DNA of 56,926 bases from Clostridia bacterium (lineage in GTDB: Bacteria; Bacillota; Clostridia; Oscillospirales; CAG-382). The notes below the pieces were generated by a model. The model had not been told where the DNA came from. It was given only the letters and a program-made list of their open reading frames with translations, and did not search any database. Shown here piece after piece: positions 16,508-24,357 of this stretch. The stretch's first letter is position 1, and the number at the start of each line of letters is the position of its first letter. The stretch covers positions 1 through 56,926 of the forward strand of contig JAFTTN010000057.1 in assembly GCA_017466805.1 (NCBI GenBank), read 5' to 3'. Both the position numbers and the translations under genes were made by a program.

Positions 16508-18456
16508 TATTTAACCGTTATATCGAAGGTTGCCTCGAAGCTGCGATTCCAGGGATAACGGAAGTTTGAAACGGAAACGTTGCCGTGCGTTGCATACTCG
16601 CCGTCCTTTACCGTAATTTCCGATTTATTTATACGCTTTAATACCGTTGCGGGACCGTATGCCGAGCTATCCGAAAGGTTGGTTATGCCCATACGCTTAT
16701 ACGAAATATCCTTTATAAGCGAGAAGGTTAAGGCTTTGAGGAAGGCGTTATTTGATTGCTCGGTAACAGAAGCGCATTTATAGATATAAACGTATCTTGC
16801 AACCGCGTTCGAAAGCGCGATACCGGTTGCATTTGCAACCGTATTCCAGTTACTGTAGCCCAAAAGCTTTGCAATATCGTAATCGTAATCGAGCATTTTT
16901 TGCGGAAGCGTTTTATTGTTATCCGAAGCATCGATAATACAGGTGGGAACACCGTTTTCGATATTTTTCACCGCCTGCCTCATAAGCTTATCTGCGTTTG
17001 CCGAAAGGCTGTTCGAACGGGTAAGCACAAGCACCTGAAGCGCGTTTTCGTCTTCACTATCCATCGTTGCGCCGATAGAATTAAAATGGTTTTCGATATT
17101 TTCTGCAAGCGTTGCGGTATCGTAGCCGTCTGCCGCCCAATCCTTGCCCTCTCCGAAGTAGGTCACCTTACATTCGGCTTGTCCGTATACGTCGGTTGCA
17201 ACCGAGGCGATGCCCATCAAGCCGAGCTCGTCTGCGCCCGCAAAAAGAGTAAGATTATCCGAGCATTTGGATTTGATATAATTGATTTCGTTGGTTTGAA
17301 CGGTTATTTCGGGCGAGGAATCGTCGACACCGATATATATACGCTCTATGGTTTCGGAGGCGTTGGTGAGCAGATGGTCGATAACCCGCAATTTGCGCTC
17401 GCGCGAGGCGAAATAGCGGTCGACGACGGTTTTGGAAAGGCTTACCGATATTTTATTGCCGTATTGGTCGTAACGGTAGCCGGCAACGATATTATCTACG
17501 GTAAGCTCGCTTCCGCTCAACTGCTTTCTTGCCGTTTTTCCGTAGGAGCGCAGGGTATTATAGGTATCCAAATCATATCCCTGATATCCAACCGTCGAAG
17601 CAAGGCGCATTACGGTATCGAAAAGCACGACGTGCTTTCTTTGCGAAAGCTTAACTATATAATCGCTTACCTCCATTTCGAAGCTTAAATCGGTATTGGA
17701 AAGATAGCGCGAGCCGACCAAGCCGCCCGAGATAAGCTGGTCGAGCGAGATAACAAAGTAGTCACATTCATTTTCGACCGATTTAAGCCATTCGAGCAGC
17801 GCTTCGCGGTTGCCGATGGTAGATCCGTCGGAATTGGGTGTCATATTATCGAGCGCGGTGCGGTAGAGCTCTTCTTCGGGTATTAACAGCGTAAATCCCG
17901 CCGAAGCGGCAAGAAATTCGACACGTTCTTTATTGACCGGACGGTTATCGAGCGGAATATAGGCTATTTTTATGCCGTTGCCGTCGATTTCGGTATCGGC
18001 AGGAGGGGTGCGGTGGGGCACGGTGCCGATTTTATAGGTGCCGAGAACGTGGCGTCTTACGTATATGTAATCGTAAACGTCGACGGTATCGCCCATTCTG
18101 CAGGCGAGCTCAAACGCGGCAGAAAGCTTTAACGTACCGAGGTAAACACGCCTTACGTAAACGTAATCGTAAACGGTTATTTCGCCGTCGCCATCGGCAT
18201 CGCCGTAGATTACCACTGTCAGCGTATTGCCCTTTTTATCGGTAACGGTATCGCCGGTGGCGATATATTCGTTATCCGAATCGGTTACGGTATAGCCGGA
18301 CTTTTCGAATTCGTTCTTTTGTGTTTTTTCCAAAACGTTGAACAGATAGCCGTCGATTGCGACGTATCCGCAATCTTCGTTTTCGCCGTATGCGCAAGAG
18401 GGCAAAACGGCAAGCAGCATAGAAAGCAGTAACAACACCGATAATATTTTTTTCAA
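16507..18456 (-). CDS. DUF4127 lipoprotein with an N-terminal dockerin-like module
   Basis: A 649-residue protein. A lipoprotein signal peptide ends in a VLPSC lipobox with C21 as the modified cysteine. Residues 85-107 look like a type I dockerin repeat, with a calcium-loop pattern GDADGDGEITVYDY followed by VYVRRVYLG. A second copy at 121-139 keeps VYDYIYVRRHVLG but has lost the aspartate-rich loop. From about 163 onward it matches DUF4127 (AYIPLDNRPVNKERV and later FAGADELGLMGIAS). DUF4127 proteins are of unknown function, although the chain looks enzyme-like. Fusion to a dockerin-like unit on a membrane-anchored lipoprotein is odd, since dockerins normally sit on secreted enzymes. A promoter lies at 18486-18515. 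Confidence 0.85.
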   Translation of the reverse strand: MKKILSVLLLLSMLLAVLPSCAYGENEDCGYVAIDGYLFNVLEKTQKNEFEKSGYTVTDSDNEYIATGDTVTDKKGNTLTVVIYGDADGDGEITVYDYVYVRRVYLGTLKLSAAFELACRMGDTVDVYDYIYVRRHVLGTYKIGTVPHRTPPADTEIDGNGIKIAYIPLDNRPVNKERVEFLAASAGFTLLIPEEELYRTALDNMTPNSDGSTIGNREALLEWLKSVENECDYFVISLDQLISGGLVGSRYLSNTDLSFEMEVSDYIVKLSQRKHVVLFDTVMRLASTVGYQGYDLDTYNTLRSYGKTARKQLSGSELTVDNIVAGYRYDQYGNKISVSLSKTVVDRYFASRERKLRVIDHLLTNASETIERIYIGVDDSSPEITVQTNEINYIKSKCSDNLTLFAGADELGLMGIASVATDVYGQAECKVTYFGEGKDWAADGYDTATLAENIENHFNSIGATMDSEDENALQVLVLTRSNSLSANADKLMRQAVKNIENGVPTCIIDASDNNKTLPQKMLDYDYDIAKLLGYSNWNTVANATGIALSNAVARYVYIYKCASVTEQSNNAFLKALTFSLIKDISYKRMGITNLSDSSAYGPATVLKRINKSEITVKDGEYATHGNVSVSNFRYPWNRSFEATFDITVK

Positions 18457-18485
18457 AGCTAAGCCTCCGAAAATTTGTTTTTTGT

Positions 18486-18515
18486 ATTATAACATATTTT
18501 TATAGCGACAGTCAA
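18486..18515 (-). promoter_or_regulatory. sigma-A promoter of the DUF4127 gene
   Basis: On the minus strand, TTGACT (18510-18515), 18-bp spacer, TATAAT (18486-18491), about 30 bp before the ATG. It is divergent from the YfhO promoter, and the two are about 45 bp apart. Confidence 0.75.
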
Positions 18516-18558
18516 CAGACAAAAGAAAGCAAATTTCGCTTATATCCTTATCGCCGTA

Positions 18559-18587
18559 TTGACTTTAAAGCGGAAAAGGTGTAAAAT
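18559..18587 (+). promoter_or_regulatory. sigma-A promoter of the YfhO-type gene
   Basis: TTGACT (18559-18564), 17-bp spacer, TAAAAT (18582-18587). The ATG is at 18626, preceded by GGGGAG. Confidence 0.7.
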
Positions 18588-18625
18588 GTAGGGTGTTAAA
18601 AGATTAATTTCGGGGAGCAGTCTTT

Positions 18626-21412
18626 ATGACGATTACCAAGGCTTTAAAAAGCAAATTCAAATTCGACCCCGAAAGCCCGTGGTATTTTTACCGAACGGTG
18701 CTTTTATGGTCGTTTATAGTTTCTGCCTGTATAACCGTTCCGTTCGTTATTTTCGAATGGATAAAAACAGGCTCGCCCGTATTTTTATATTACGGCGACT
18801 ACAACGCACAGCAGATATGCTTTTATGAAAACTGTGTGAGAATGGTCCGCAACGGCGATTTCGGCTGGGACTGGGTTACCGATTTGGGCTCGAACTTTAT
18901 CGGAAGCTATTCCTACTATATGCTCGGAAGCCCGTTTTTCTGGATAATGTGTATCTTCCCTTCCACCTGGGCGCCCTATCTTATGGCACCGATGTATATG
19001 GTGAAATATATGGTTGCCGCGCTTATTGCATACGCCTACCTGCAAAGATTTGTAAGGAACAAGAACTATGCGGTTGTCGGCGCTCTGCTTTATGCATTTT
19101 CGGGATTCCAGATATACAACACCTTCTTTAACCAATTCCACGACGTAGTTGCCTTCTTCCCCTTGCTTCTTATCGGTATGGAGGAATTCGTTCAGAACGA
19201 CCGAAAGGGTTTATTTGCCATTGCCGTTATGGTAAACGCGCTTATAAACTACTTTATGTTCGCAGGTCAGGTAGTATTTTGCGTTCTTTACTTTTTGTTC
19301 AGAATGCCGACGCGATCGTTCAAAATTACGCTCGGCAAGCTCGGCGGGCTCGCATTGGAAGCGGTTTTGGGATTCGCTATGGCGATGTTCCTATTCCTGC
19401 CTGCCGCTTCGGCGCTGATGGGCAACGACAGAATATCCAATTCTTACTCGGGCACTATCGAAAAGATATTCCAATATCTTTCGGAGGGCAAAACCGAATC
19501 TGCGATTAACAGCTTAAAATCCCTACTCGTATGGAAAAAGAGCGGCGAGTTTTACTGGCAGAGATACGGACAGATTTTTGAATCCTATTTCTTCCCGCCC
19601 GATATTCCCTCGAGAGTAAACTTCTTCAGCGGTCACGAAACGAGATGGGCTTCGATTTCGATGTATCTGCCCATGTTCAGCCTTTCGGGCGTGTTTGCAA
19701 TGTTTACCGTTAAAAAACGCAAATGGCTTAAAGGACTTATTATAACTCTGGTTGTATTCTCGTTCGTTCCTATTCTTAACAGCAGCTTCTTCCTGTTCAA
19801 CTCCTCTTACTATGCGAGATGGCTGTATATGATGATTCTTATGCTTTCGCTTGCAACGGTGGTAAGCTTGGAGGACGCAAGAACGAATTGGAAGATACCC
19901 ACCGCGATAATGACGTTCTTCTGTACTGTTATCGCACTTCCTTTGGGCTTGATATGGCACGAAAACGAAAACGACGTACTCGAGCTCGGATACCCCCCTT
20001 ACCGCTTTAGATTCTGGCTGTACGTTGCCATTGCATTCCTCGGCATTGCGCTTACCGCTTATATTATCCGCAGATACCGCGGAACGAAGCTGTTCGAGCG
20101 AGCATTGCTTTACGGCGTTTGCGGTATGACGGTGCTTTACGGCTGTGTTCACATAACGAACGGCAAGCAATATTCGCACAACAGCAACTTCCTTGTTGAC
20201 CAATGTATAGAGGGTGAGGTTATTCTGCCCGACCCGCACGAAGAATTTTACCGTATCGACTTTTACCGCACCTCGAGCATTTCCACGCTTGACAATTTGG
20301 GTATTTATTGGAATTATCCCACTATCGAATGCTTCCACACGGTCGTACCGCCTTCGATAATGGAATTTTACCCCAATATCGGCGTTACGAGAAACGTCGG
20401 ATCGCGCCCCGAAAGCGATCTGCACGGCTTGCGTGCGTTCACCTCGACAAAATATTCGTTTATCGAAACGAGCAAAAACAAGAGAAAGCAAAAGAGTGAC
20501 GGAACCTATTCCGAATCTCACAGCGCATACGGATTCAGCTATCTCGAATCGCAAAACGGATACGATATTTATATCAACGAAAACTACATTCCTATGGGCT
20601 TTGCCTATACCGAATTTATGACCGAAAGCGATTTCAAGACGGCGTACACCGAAGCAAACCGCGATAAAATGCTTTGCAAATATCTTGTCGTGCCCGACAG
20701 CGAGGCGGAATACTATTCGAAGTTTATGACGCACGTTAAGTATCCCGACAAGGTAAAGGCAAGTGACGAAGTGTTTAAGCAATCGGTTGCCGAACGTAAA
20801 ACGATGTGCTGTGACGAATTTGACTATTCGAGCGACGGATTCAGCGCAAAAATCACGCTTGACAAGCCGAGCATCGTTTATTTCAGCGTACCTTACGAGG
20901 AAAACGGCTGGAGCGCAAGGGTTAACGGCGAAAGCACGAAGGTTTTGCGCGTAACCTACGGCTTCGTTGCGGTAGAATGCGATGCCGGCGTTAACGAAAT
21001 CGAATTCGATTATTCTACTCCCGGACTTGTGGTTTCGAGCAAGGTTAGCTTTGCCGGTATCGAAATGTCGCTCCCCGGCGGTGTTTGGATATCGCTTATC
21101 GCGCTTGCGGTTTACGTATTATATATGCTTTACTACAAGCTTATTAAGAAGCACAAGGCAGAAACCAAATTCTTCGGCTTTGAATTTTACGATGATTGCG
21201 GCGCTGCAGACGTTGTGAAAAAGAAAAAAGGCGAGCCCGAAAAAGAGGTCTGCGCGGTGAATATTGCTGTTGCGACCGACGAAGAGTTACCTTTGGAATG
21301 CGAAAGCGGCGAAGCCGAATCTGCAAGCGAAGCAATTTGCAACGAAATTTCGGAATCCGAAAGCGAAGCCGATTGCGGCGACGTTGAAGAACGCCCCGAC
21401 GAGCAACAATAA
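18626..21412 (+). CDS. YfhO-type multispanning membrane protein
   Basis: A 928-residue protein with a dozen or more membrane helices in the first ~500 residues. An external loop, LYYGDYNAQQICFYENCVR, follows the first helix and is typical of the YfhO family (GT-C-like fold). The segment from about 510 to 820 is extracytoplasmic, and the last helix is near residue 830. The C-terminus is a cytoplasmic tail of about 85 residues, very rich in Glu and Ser. B. subtilis YfhO is linked to glycosylation of lipoteichoic acid, so a role in decorating a surface polymer is the best guess. The acidic tail is not a usual part of the family. It is transcribed alone and divergently from the DUF4127 gene. Confidence 0.85.
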   Translation: MTITKALKSKFKFDPESPWYFYRTVLLWSFIVSACITVPFVIFEWIKTGSPVFLYYGDYNAQQICFYENCVRMVRNGDFGWDWVTDLGSNFIGSYSYYMLGSPFFWIMCIFPSTWAPYLMAPMYMVKYMVAALIAYAYLQRFVRNKNYAVVGALLYAFSGFQIYNTFFNQFHDVVAFFPLLLIGMEEFVQNDRKGLFAIAVMVNALINYFMFAGQVVFCVLYFLFRMPTRSFKITLGKLGGLALEAVLGFAMAMFLFLPAASALMGNDRISNSYSGTIEKIFQYLSEGKTESAINSLKSLLVWKKSGEFYWQRYGQIFESYFFPPDIPSRVNFFSGHETRWASISMYLPMFSLSGVFAMFTVKKRKWLKGLIITLVVFSFVPILNSSFFLFNSSYYARWLYMMILMLSLATVVSLEDARTNWKIPTAIMTFFCTVIALPLGLIWHENENDVLELGYPPYRFRFWLYVAIAFLGIALTAYIIRRYRGTKLFERALLYGVCGMTVLYGCVHITNGKQYSHNSNFLVDQCIEGEVILPDPHEEFYRIDFYRTSSISTLDNLGIYWNYPTIECFHTVVPPSIMEFYPNIGVTRNVGSRPESDLHGLRAFTSTKYSFIETSKNKRKQKSDGTYSESHSAYGFSYLESQNGYDIYINENYIPMGFAYTEFMTESDFKTAYTEANRDKMLCKYLVVPDSEAEYYSKFMTHVKYPDKVKASDEVFKQSVAERKTMCCDEFDYSSDGFSAKITLDKPSIVYFSVPYEENGWSARVNGESTKVLRVTYGFVAVECDAGVNEIEFDYSTPGLVVSSKVSFAGIEMSLPGGVWISLIALAVYVLYMLYYKLIKKHKAETKFFGFEFYDDCGAADVVKKKKGEPEKEVCAVNIAVATDEELPLECESGEAESASEAICNEISESESEADCGDVEERPDEQQ

Positions 21413-21439
21413 CAAAACATCATATCGGTGAATATAAAG

Positions 21440-21466
21440 ATCCCCTGTCGGCGACAGGGGATTTTT
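21440..21466. terminator. terminator between the YfhO-type gene and a convergent gene
   Basis: ATCCCCTGTC (21440-21449) and GACAGGGGAT (21453-21462) form a 10-bp stem with a 3-nt loop, followed by TTTT. On the other strand an A-rich stretch gives a weaker U-run, so both convergent genes may use it. Confidence 0.85.
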
Positions 21467-21483
21467 GCGTTTATTTAGCTTTT

Positions 21484-22326
21484 TTACTCTGCTTCGAGTG
21501 CGTTTTTGATTTCTATAAGCTCGGCTTCGGTTTTCGGGGTTTCGAAGAAGGATTCCTCGCAACGATATGCTATACCGCCGCGCTTGCCGTTTTTGCCGTA
21601 TTGAACCGAAGCGTAAAAGCCATCCTTACCCAAGCATTCAAGCCCATAGGGCGAAGAAAAGCAATAGCTGCGCTTGATTTCCGAAAAATCGCCCGATACG
21701 CAATACAAAAGCTCTTTGGGCTGATAGGGCTGTGAAGGTCCGTAGGTAGAGAACCAAAATTCCTTGTTATCGGCATCATAATCGAAATTTTGGATACCGA
21801 AAACGGTATTTCCTGTGGGGATATGATATTCGGTTTCGTATTTACCTTCGAGCGTGAACTGAAGGATTATTTGGTTTTTATATTTTTCGCCGGTATAGAG
21901 TGCGCAGGCAACGAAAAGCTTATTTTCGTTGGTTTTGGGGTCGGGCGCGATTGCAACGCCGTCGATACCCTGAAAGCCGCGAACGTCCTCCTCGGTGCAG
22001 GTAATGCTTTTATAATAATCGCAGATATCGAGATTCAAAACCTCCACTGTATGAAGATCCTCGGCATCGAAAACGAAAATCTTGAAGCCTGTCCAATCCT
22101 CCCAAGCGTGACCGGGAAGGCTGTTTTGAAGATAGCTTCCGTAAATTTTGCCGTCGTAATAATCGATATCGCCCAAATGTCCGCCGTGTATCTGCACCTG
22201 ACATTTAACCGTGCCGTTCAACGTGGTTTTTACAAGGCTGTCGGTAAACGACCAATACATAAATCCGTTTCCGCTCGAAAAGCCCTGCATATGCTGATTT
22301 TGATTTACAACCTCTACGTAGTTCAT
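21484..22326 (-). CDS. unrecognised protein, probably beta-propeller fold
   Basis: I do not recognise this 280-residue protein. It has no signal peptide. It contains repeating strand-turn patterns such as HGGHLGDIDYYDGKIYGSY, FQGIDGVAIAPDP, FGIQNFDYDADNKEFWFSTYG and YGLECLGKDGFYASVQYGK, spaced by about 45-60 residues. They resemble blades of a beta-propeller in which an aspartate or glycine precedes a short W/Y-rich strand. Such folds often bind ligands or act as lyases or lactonases, but no catalytic set can be named. The gene has its own promoter and a strong GGAGGTG ribosome binding site. Confidence 0.7.
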   Translation of the reverse strand: MNYVEVVNQNQHMQGFSSGNGFMYWSFTDSLVKTTLNGTVKCQVQIHGGHLGDIDYYDGKIYGSYLQNSLPGHAWEDWTGFKIFVFDAEDLHTVEVLNLDICDYYKSITCTEEDVRGFQGIDGVAIAPDPKTNENKLFVACALYTGEKYKNQIILQFTLEGKYETEYHIPTGNTVFGIQNFDYDADNKEFWFSTYGPSQPYQPKELLYCVSGDFSEIKRSYCFSSPYGLECLGKDGFYASVQYGKNGKRGGIAYRCEESFFETPKTEAELIEIKNALEAE

Positions 22327-22354
22327 AATTACACCTCCGTTTTTCTACAGCCAT

Positions 22355-22383
22355 ATAATAGCACAAAGAAGTATTTTTTGCAA
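22355..22383 (-). promoter_or_regulatory. promoter of the propeller-like protein gene
   Basis: On the minus strand, TTGCAA (22378-22383), 17-bp spacer, TATTAT (22355-22360) with a TGC extended -10. Its -35 lies directly after the U-run of the upstream gene's terminator. Confidence 0.7.
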
Positions 22384-22386
22384 CAC

Positions 22387-22422
22387 AAAAAAAGCACCGC
22401 CGCGTGCTTTTTTCGCGGCGGT
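22387..22422 (-). terminator. terminator of the cysteine-rich protein gene
   Basis: Read on the minus strand, ACCGCCGCG (22414-22422) pairs with CGCGGCGGT (22396-22404) around a 9-nt loop and is followed by GCTTTTTTT. A second, mutually exclusive stem (AAAAAAGCA with TGCTTTTTT) overlaps it. Confidence 0.8.
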
Positions 22423-22431
22423 ACATAGGGG

Positions 22432-23298
22432 TTATTTACAATTCTTATCGCAGCAGCCTCTGGTATGATTATTGCCGCAATCGTTATTTCCGTACTGTTC
22501 ATCGGCATAGGGATAAAACTCGCCGATGGGGAACTGCATTTTGCCGAAGATCGAGCAGGGATCGTCGTTATTGCAGGGCTTGCTGTCCTTTTCGGGCAGG
22601 CAGAAATGGCAGGCGGGAAGCATAAGCTGTACCTTGCGCTCCATACGGATAACCGAGAAAACCCCGATAGTAACGTAGACGTTATTTGCGCCGACGCCGT
22701 CAACAAAGCTTCCGTCGAAGCGGTTGCGAATACCCTCGGGGATAGCGTCGATACACATACAGCAATGACCGTAGGGCCTGCAACGCTCGATAACCTTGCT
22801 GTCGAGGCAAATAGGAGAAGCAACCTCGACAACGACGGTAGGAAGTGTAGGCTCGCTGTCGCAGCGCAGATTTTGCTCGTCGAAGCAGAAGGAGTTTGCC
22901 TCGGGGTCGGAGGTGAAGACCGAAACGTTCTTTTCGCTGCCGAAAAGAATTATCTTCTTGTCGAAGGCGCAAAGGCCCTTTACCTCCTGCACTCTGCCGC
23001 CGCACATACAAGCCTCGAGCGTTACGCAGAAGTAATAGCGCACGGTGACCTGGTAAAAGCCCTTGTTGAAGGGTACCGGCTCGATATTGATGTTCGTGTT
23101 GATTACCTCGACGCATTTACATCTTACCGCGCTTGCTCTGTCGATAATCTCCTGTCCCATATCGCAAAGGTGCACGCGAACGTCCTCGAGGCAATCCTTA
23201 TCGCGCGCGGAATCGAAAACCTTATCCACGCTTATGCAGCAAAGCTGTTCCTTGCCGTTGCCGCAAAGCCCGCCGAGCAGGCTGTTTTTTTCATTCAT
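22432..23298 (-). CDS. cysteine-rich protein of unknown function, possibly spore-associated
   Basis: A 288-residue protein with 26 cysteines (about 9%), many in CC, CxC or CxxC pairs, ending in a Cys/Asn/Gly-rich tail. The N-terminal block CISVDKVFDSARDKDCLEDV resembles a recurring segment in uncharacterised clostridial proteins; I cannot name the family. There is no signal peptide or membrane helix, so a cytoplasmic or mother-cell product is likely. High cysteine content is common in spore-coat proteins that are cross-linked by disulfides. A sequence at 23363-23390 resembles a sigma-K promoter, which fits that idea. Alternative: a metal-binding protein. Confidence 0.75.
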   Translation of the reverse strand: MNEKNSLLGGLCGNGKEQLCCISVDKVFDSARDKDCLEDVRVHLCDMGQEIIDRASAVRCKCVEVINTNINIEPVPFNKGFYQVTVRYYFCVTLEACMCGGRVQEVKGLCAFDKKIILFGSEKNVSVFTSDPEANSFCFDEQNLRCDSEPTLPTVVVEVASPICLDSKVIERCRPYGHCCMCIDAIPEGIRNRFDGSFVDGVGANNVYVTIGVFSVIRMERKVQLMLPACHFCLPEKDSKPCNNDDPCSIFGKMQFPIGEFYPYADEQYGNNDCGNNHTRGCCDKNCK

Positions 23299-23362
23299 TA
23301 TAATTCCTCCTTGTTTGGATAATATCTTATATTCGGGAATTATTGTGTGATATTATCAATAC

Positions 23363-23390
23363 TATTCTATGCGAGGGATTTCGAAAGGTG
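23363..23390 (-). promoter_or_regulatory. possible sporulation (sigma-K/sigma-E-like) promoter
   Basis: On the minus strand, CACC (23387-23390), a 15-bp spacer, then CATAGAATA (23363-23371), matching the CATAnnnTA -10 of mother-cell sigma factors. No convincing sigma-A promoter was found in the same gap. This is a pattern match only. Confidence 0.35.
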
Positions 23391-23459
23391 AATTTTTGTT
23401 AAAATATTACATTTACAAAATATGATTATAATGATATATTATTCTCGAGGTGATACGCA

Positions 23460-24311
23460 ATAGTACGCAAAAAGTCAACTGTTTTGACAATAATAACGTT
23501 AGCTTTGCTGTTTATGATCGGCTTCACCGTTTTGGCGGTGCAGGTGCTTTTATGGCAAAGTCAAGATATATCCGTAGCTATCGTGAGCGAAACCGAGGAA
23601 GGCAGCAAGGAAGTTATAATATCGGTACGCAACACTGCAGGCTCGACACTTCTTTTCTACGAGAACGCCGAAATGACCGGCAAGATCGAATATTTAAGCG
23701 AAGAAGGTTGGGTAGAATACTGCGACGTAAGCTACACCGCAGGCAACGCACAAGCGGTATCCAAGCTTTACGGTGACAAATTCGCAGAGCTTGAGCCCGG
23801 CGAGGACTGGAGTGTTACCGTCCCCGAAGAAAAGGTAGCAGGCATGAAAAACGGTACCTACCGTATAAAAATGACCTACGTTACCGAAAAGCGATACAAC
23901 GAATATCTTGAAGCCTCCCGCAACGAAATCGAAAGCGAAGAGGACGAAAGCGAAGCTTTATTTGAAAGCTCCGAGGATTCTTCGATAACCGAAACGAGCG
24001 ATATAAGCTTTGAAATTTCCGAGGAGGAATCGGCAGAGGTTTCGGACGAATCGCTTAACGAGGTTTCGGCAAGCAATTTCTTTACCGACCTTATCCCTAC
24101 CTTTAACAAGAACGACAAGGAAGCTTCCGAGCCCGAAGCGATTATCGAAAAGTTCCACGCGGAATCGATAAGCGAGGTTTACGTTAAAACCTTTGAATAC
24201 ACCGCTCCCGAGGATTTTGTGAGCGAAATTTCTATCGACGACAGCGATATCGACGTTGTACCCGAGGAACAGCAAAAGCGTTTTATTTACAGAGAAGAAC
24301 TGATACAGTAG
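23460..24311 (+). CDS. membrane-anchored protein with Ig-like external domain, unrecognised
   Basis: A protein of about 283 residues, not recognised. It has one N-terminal membrane helix (TIITLALLFMIGFTVLAVQ), then a beta-rich domain of about 100 residues (VIISVRNTAGSTLLFYENAE ... YRIKMTYVTEKRYNEY) like the Ig-fold domains of Gram-positive surface proteins, then a long Glu/Ser-rich acidic region. The start is uncertain. A TTG at 23484 is in frame but has no ribosome binding site. An ATA at 23460 lies 9 nt after GAGG (23447-23450) and would add the positively charged residues VRKKS expected before the helix. The latter is drawn here. Confidence 0.65.
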   Translation: MVRKKSTVLTIITLALLFMIGFTVLAVQVLLWQSQDISVAIVSETEEGSKEVIISVRNTAGSTLLFYENAEMTGKIEYLSEEGWVEYCDVSYTAGNAQAVSKLYGDKFAELEPGEDWSVTVPEEKVAGMKNGTYRIKMTYVTEKRYNEYLEASRNEIESEEDESEALFESSEDSSITETSDISFEISEEESAEVSDESLNEVSASNFFTDLIPTFNKNDKEASEPEAIIEKFHAESISEVYVKTFEYTAPEDFVSEISIDDSDIDVVPEEQQKRFIYREELIQ

Positions 24312-24313
24312 CC

Positions 24314-24342
24314 AAAGTCCCAAAATATTGGGACTTTTGGAT
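24314..24342 (+). terminator. weak terminator before birA
   Basis: AAAGTCCCAA (24314-24323) pairs with TTGGGACTTT (24328-24337), followed by TGGATTTTA. The U-run is interrupted, so read-through into birA is likely; no separate birA promoter was seen. Confidence 0.5.
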
Positions 24343-24357
24343 TTTATGGGTGAAAAT

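Noticed and set aside
16507-18456. Cellulosome component
   Set aside because: Only a partial dockerin pair is seen, with no cohesin or catalytic glycoside hydrolase linked to it, so a cellulosome cannot be claimed.
19523-20782. A 419-codon open frame antisense to the YfhO-type gene
   Set aside because: Very basic, low-plausibility sequence without motifs; the plus-strand gene has a promoter, a ribosome binding site and membrane helices.
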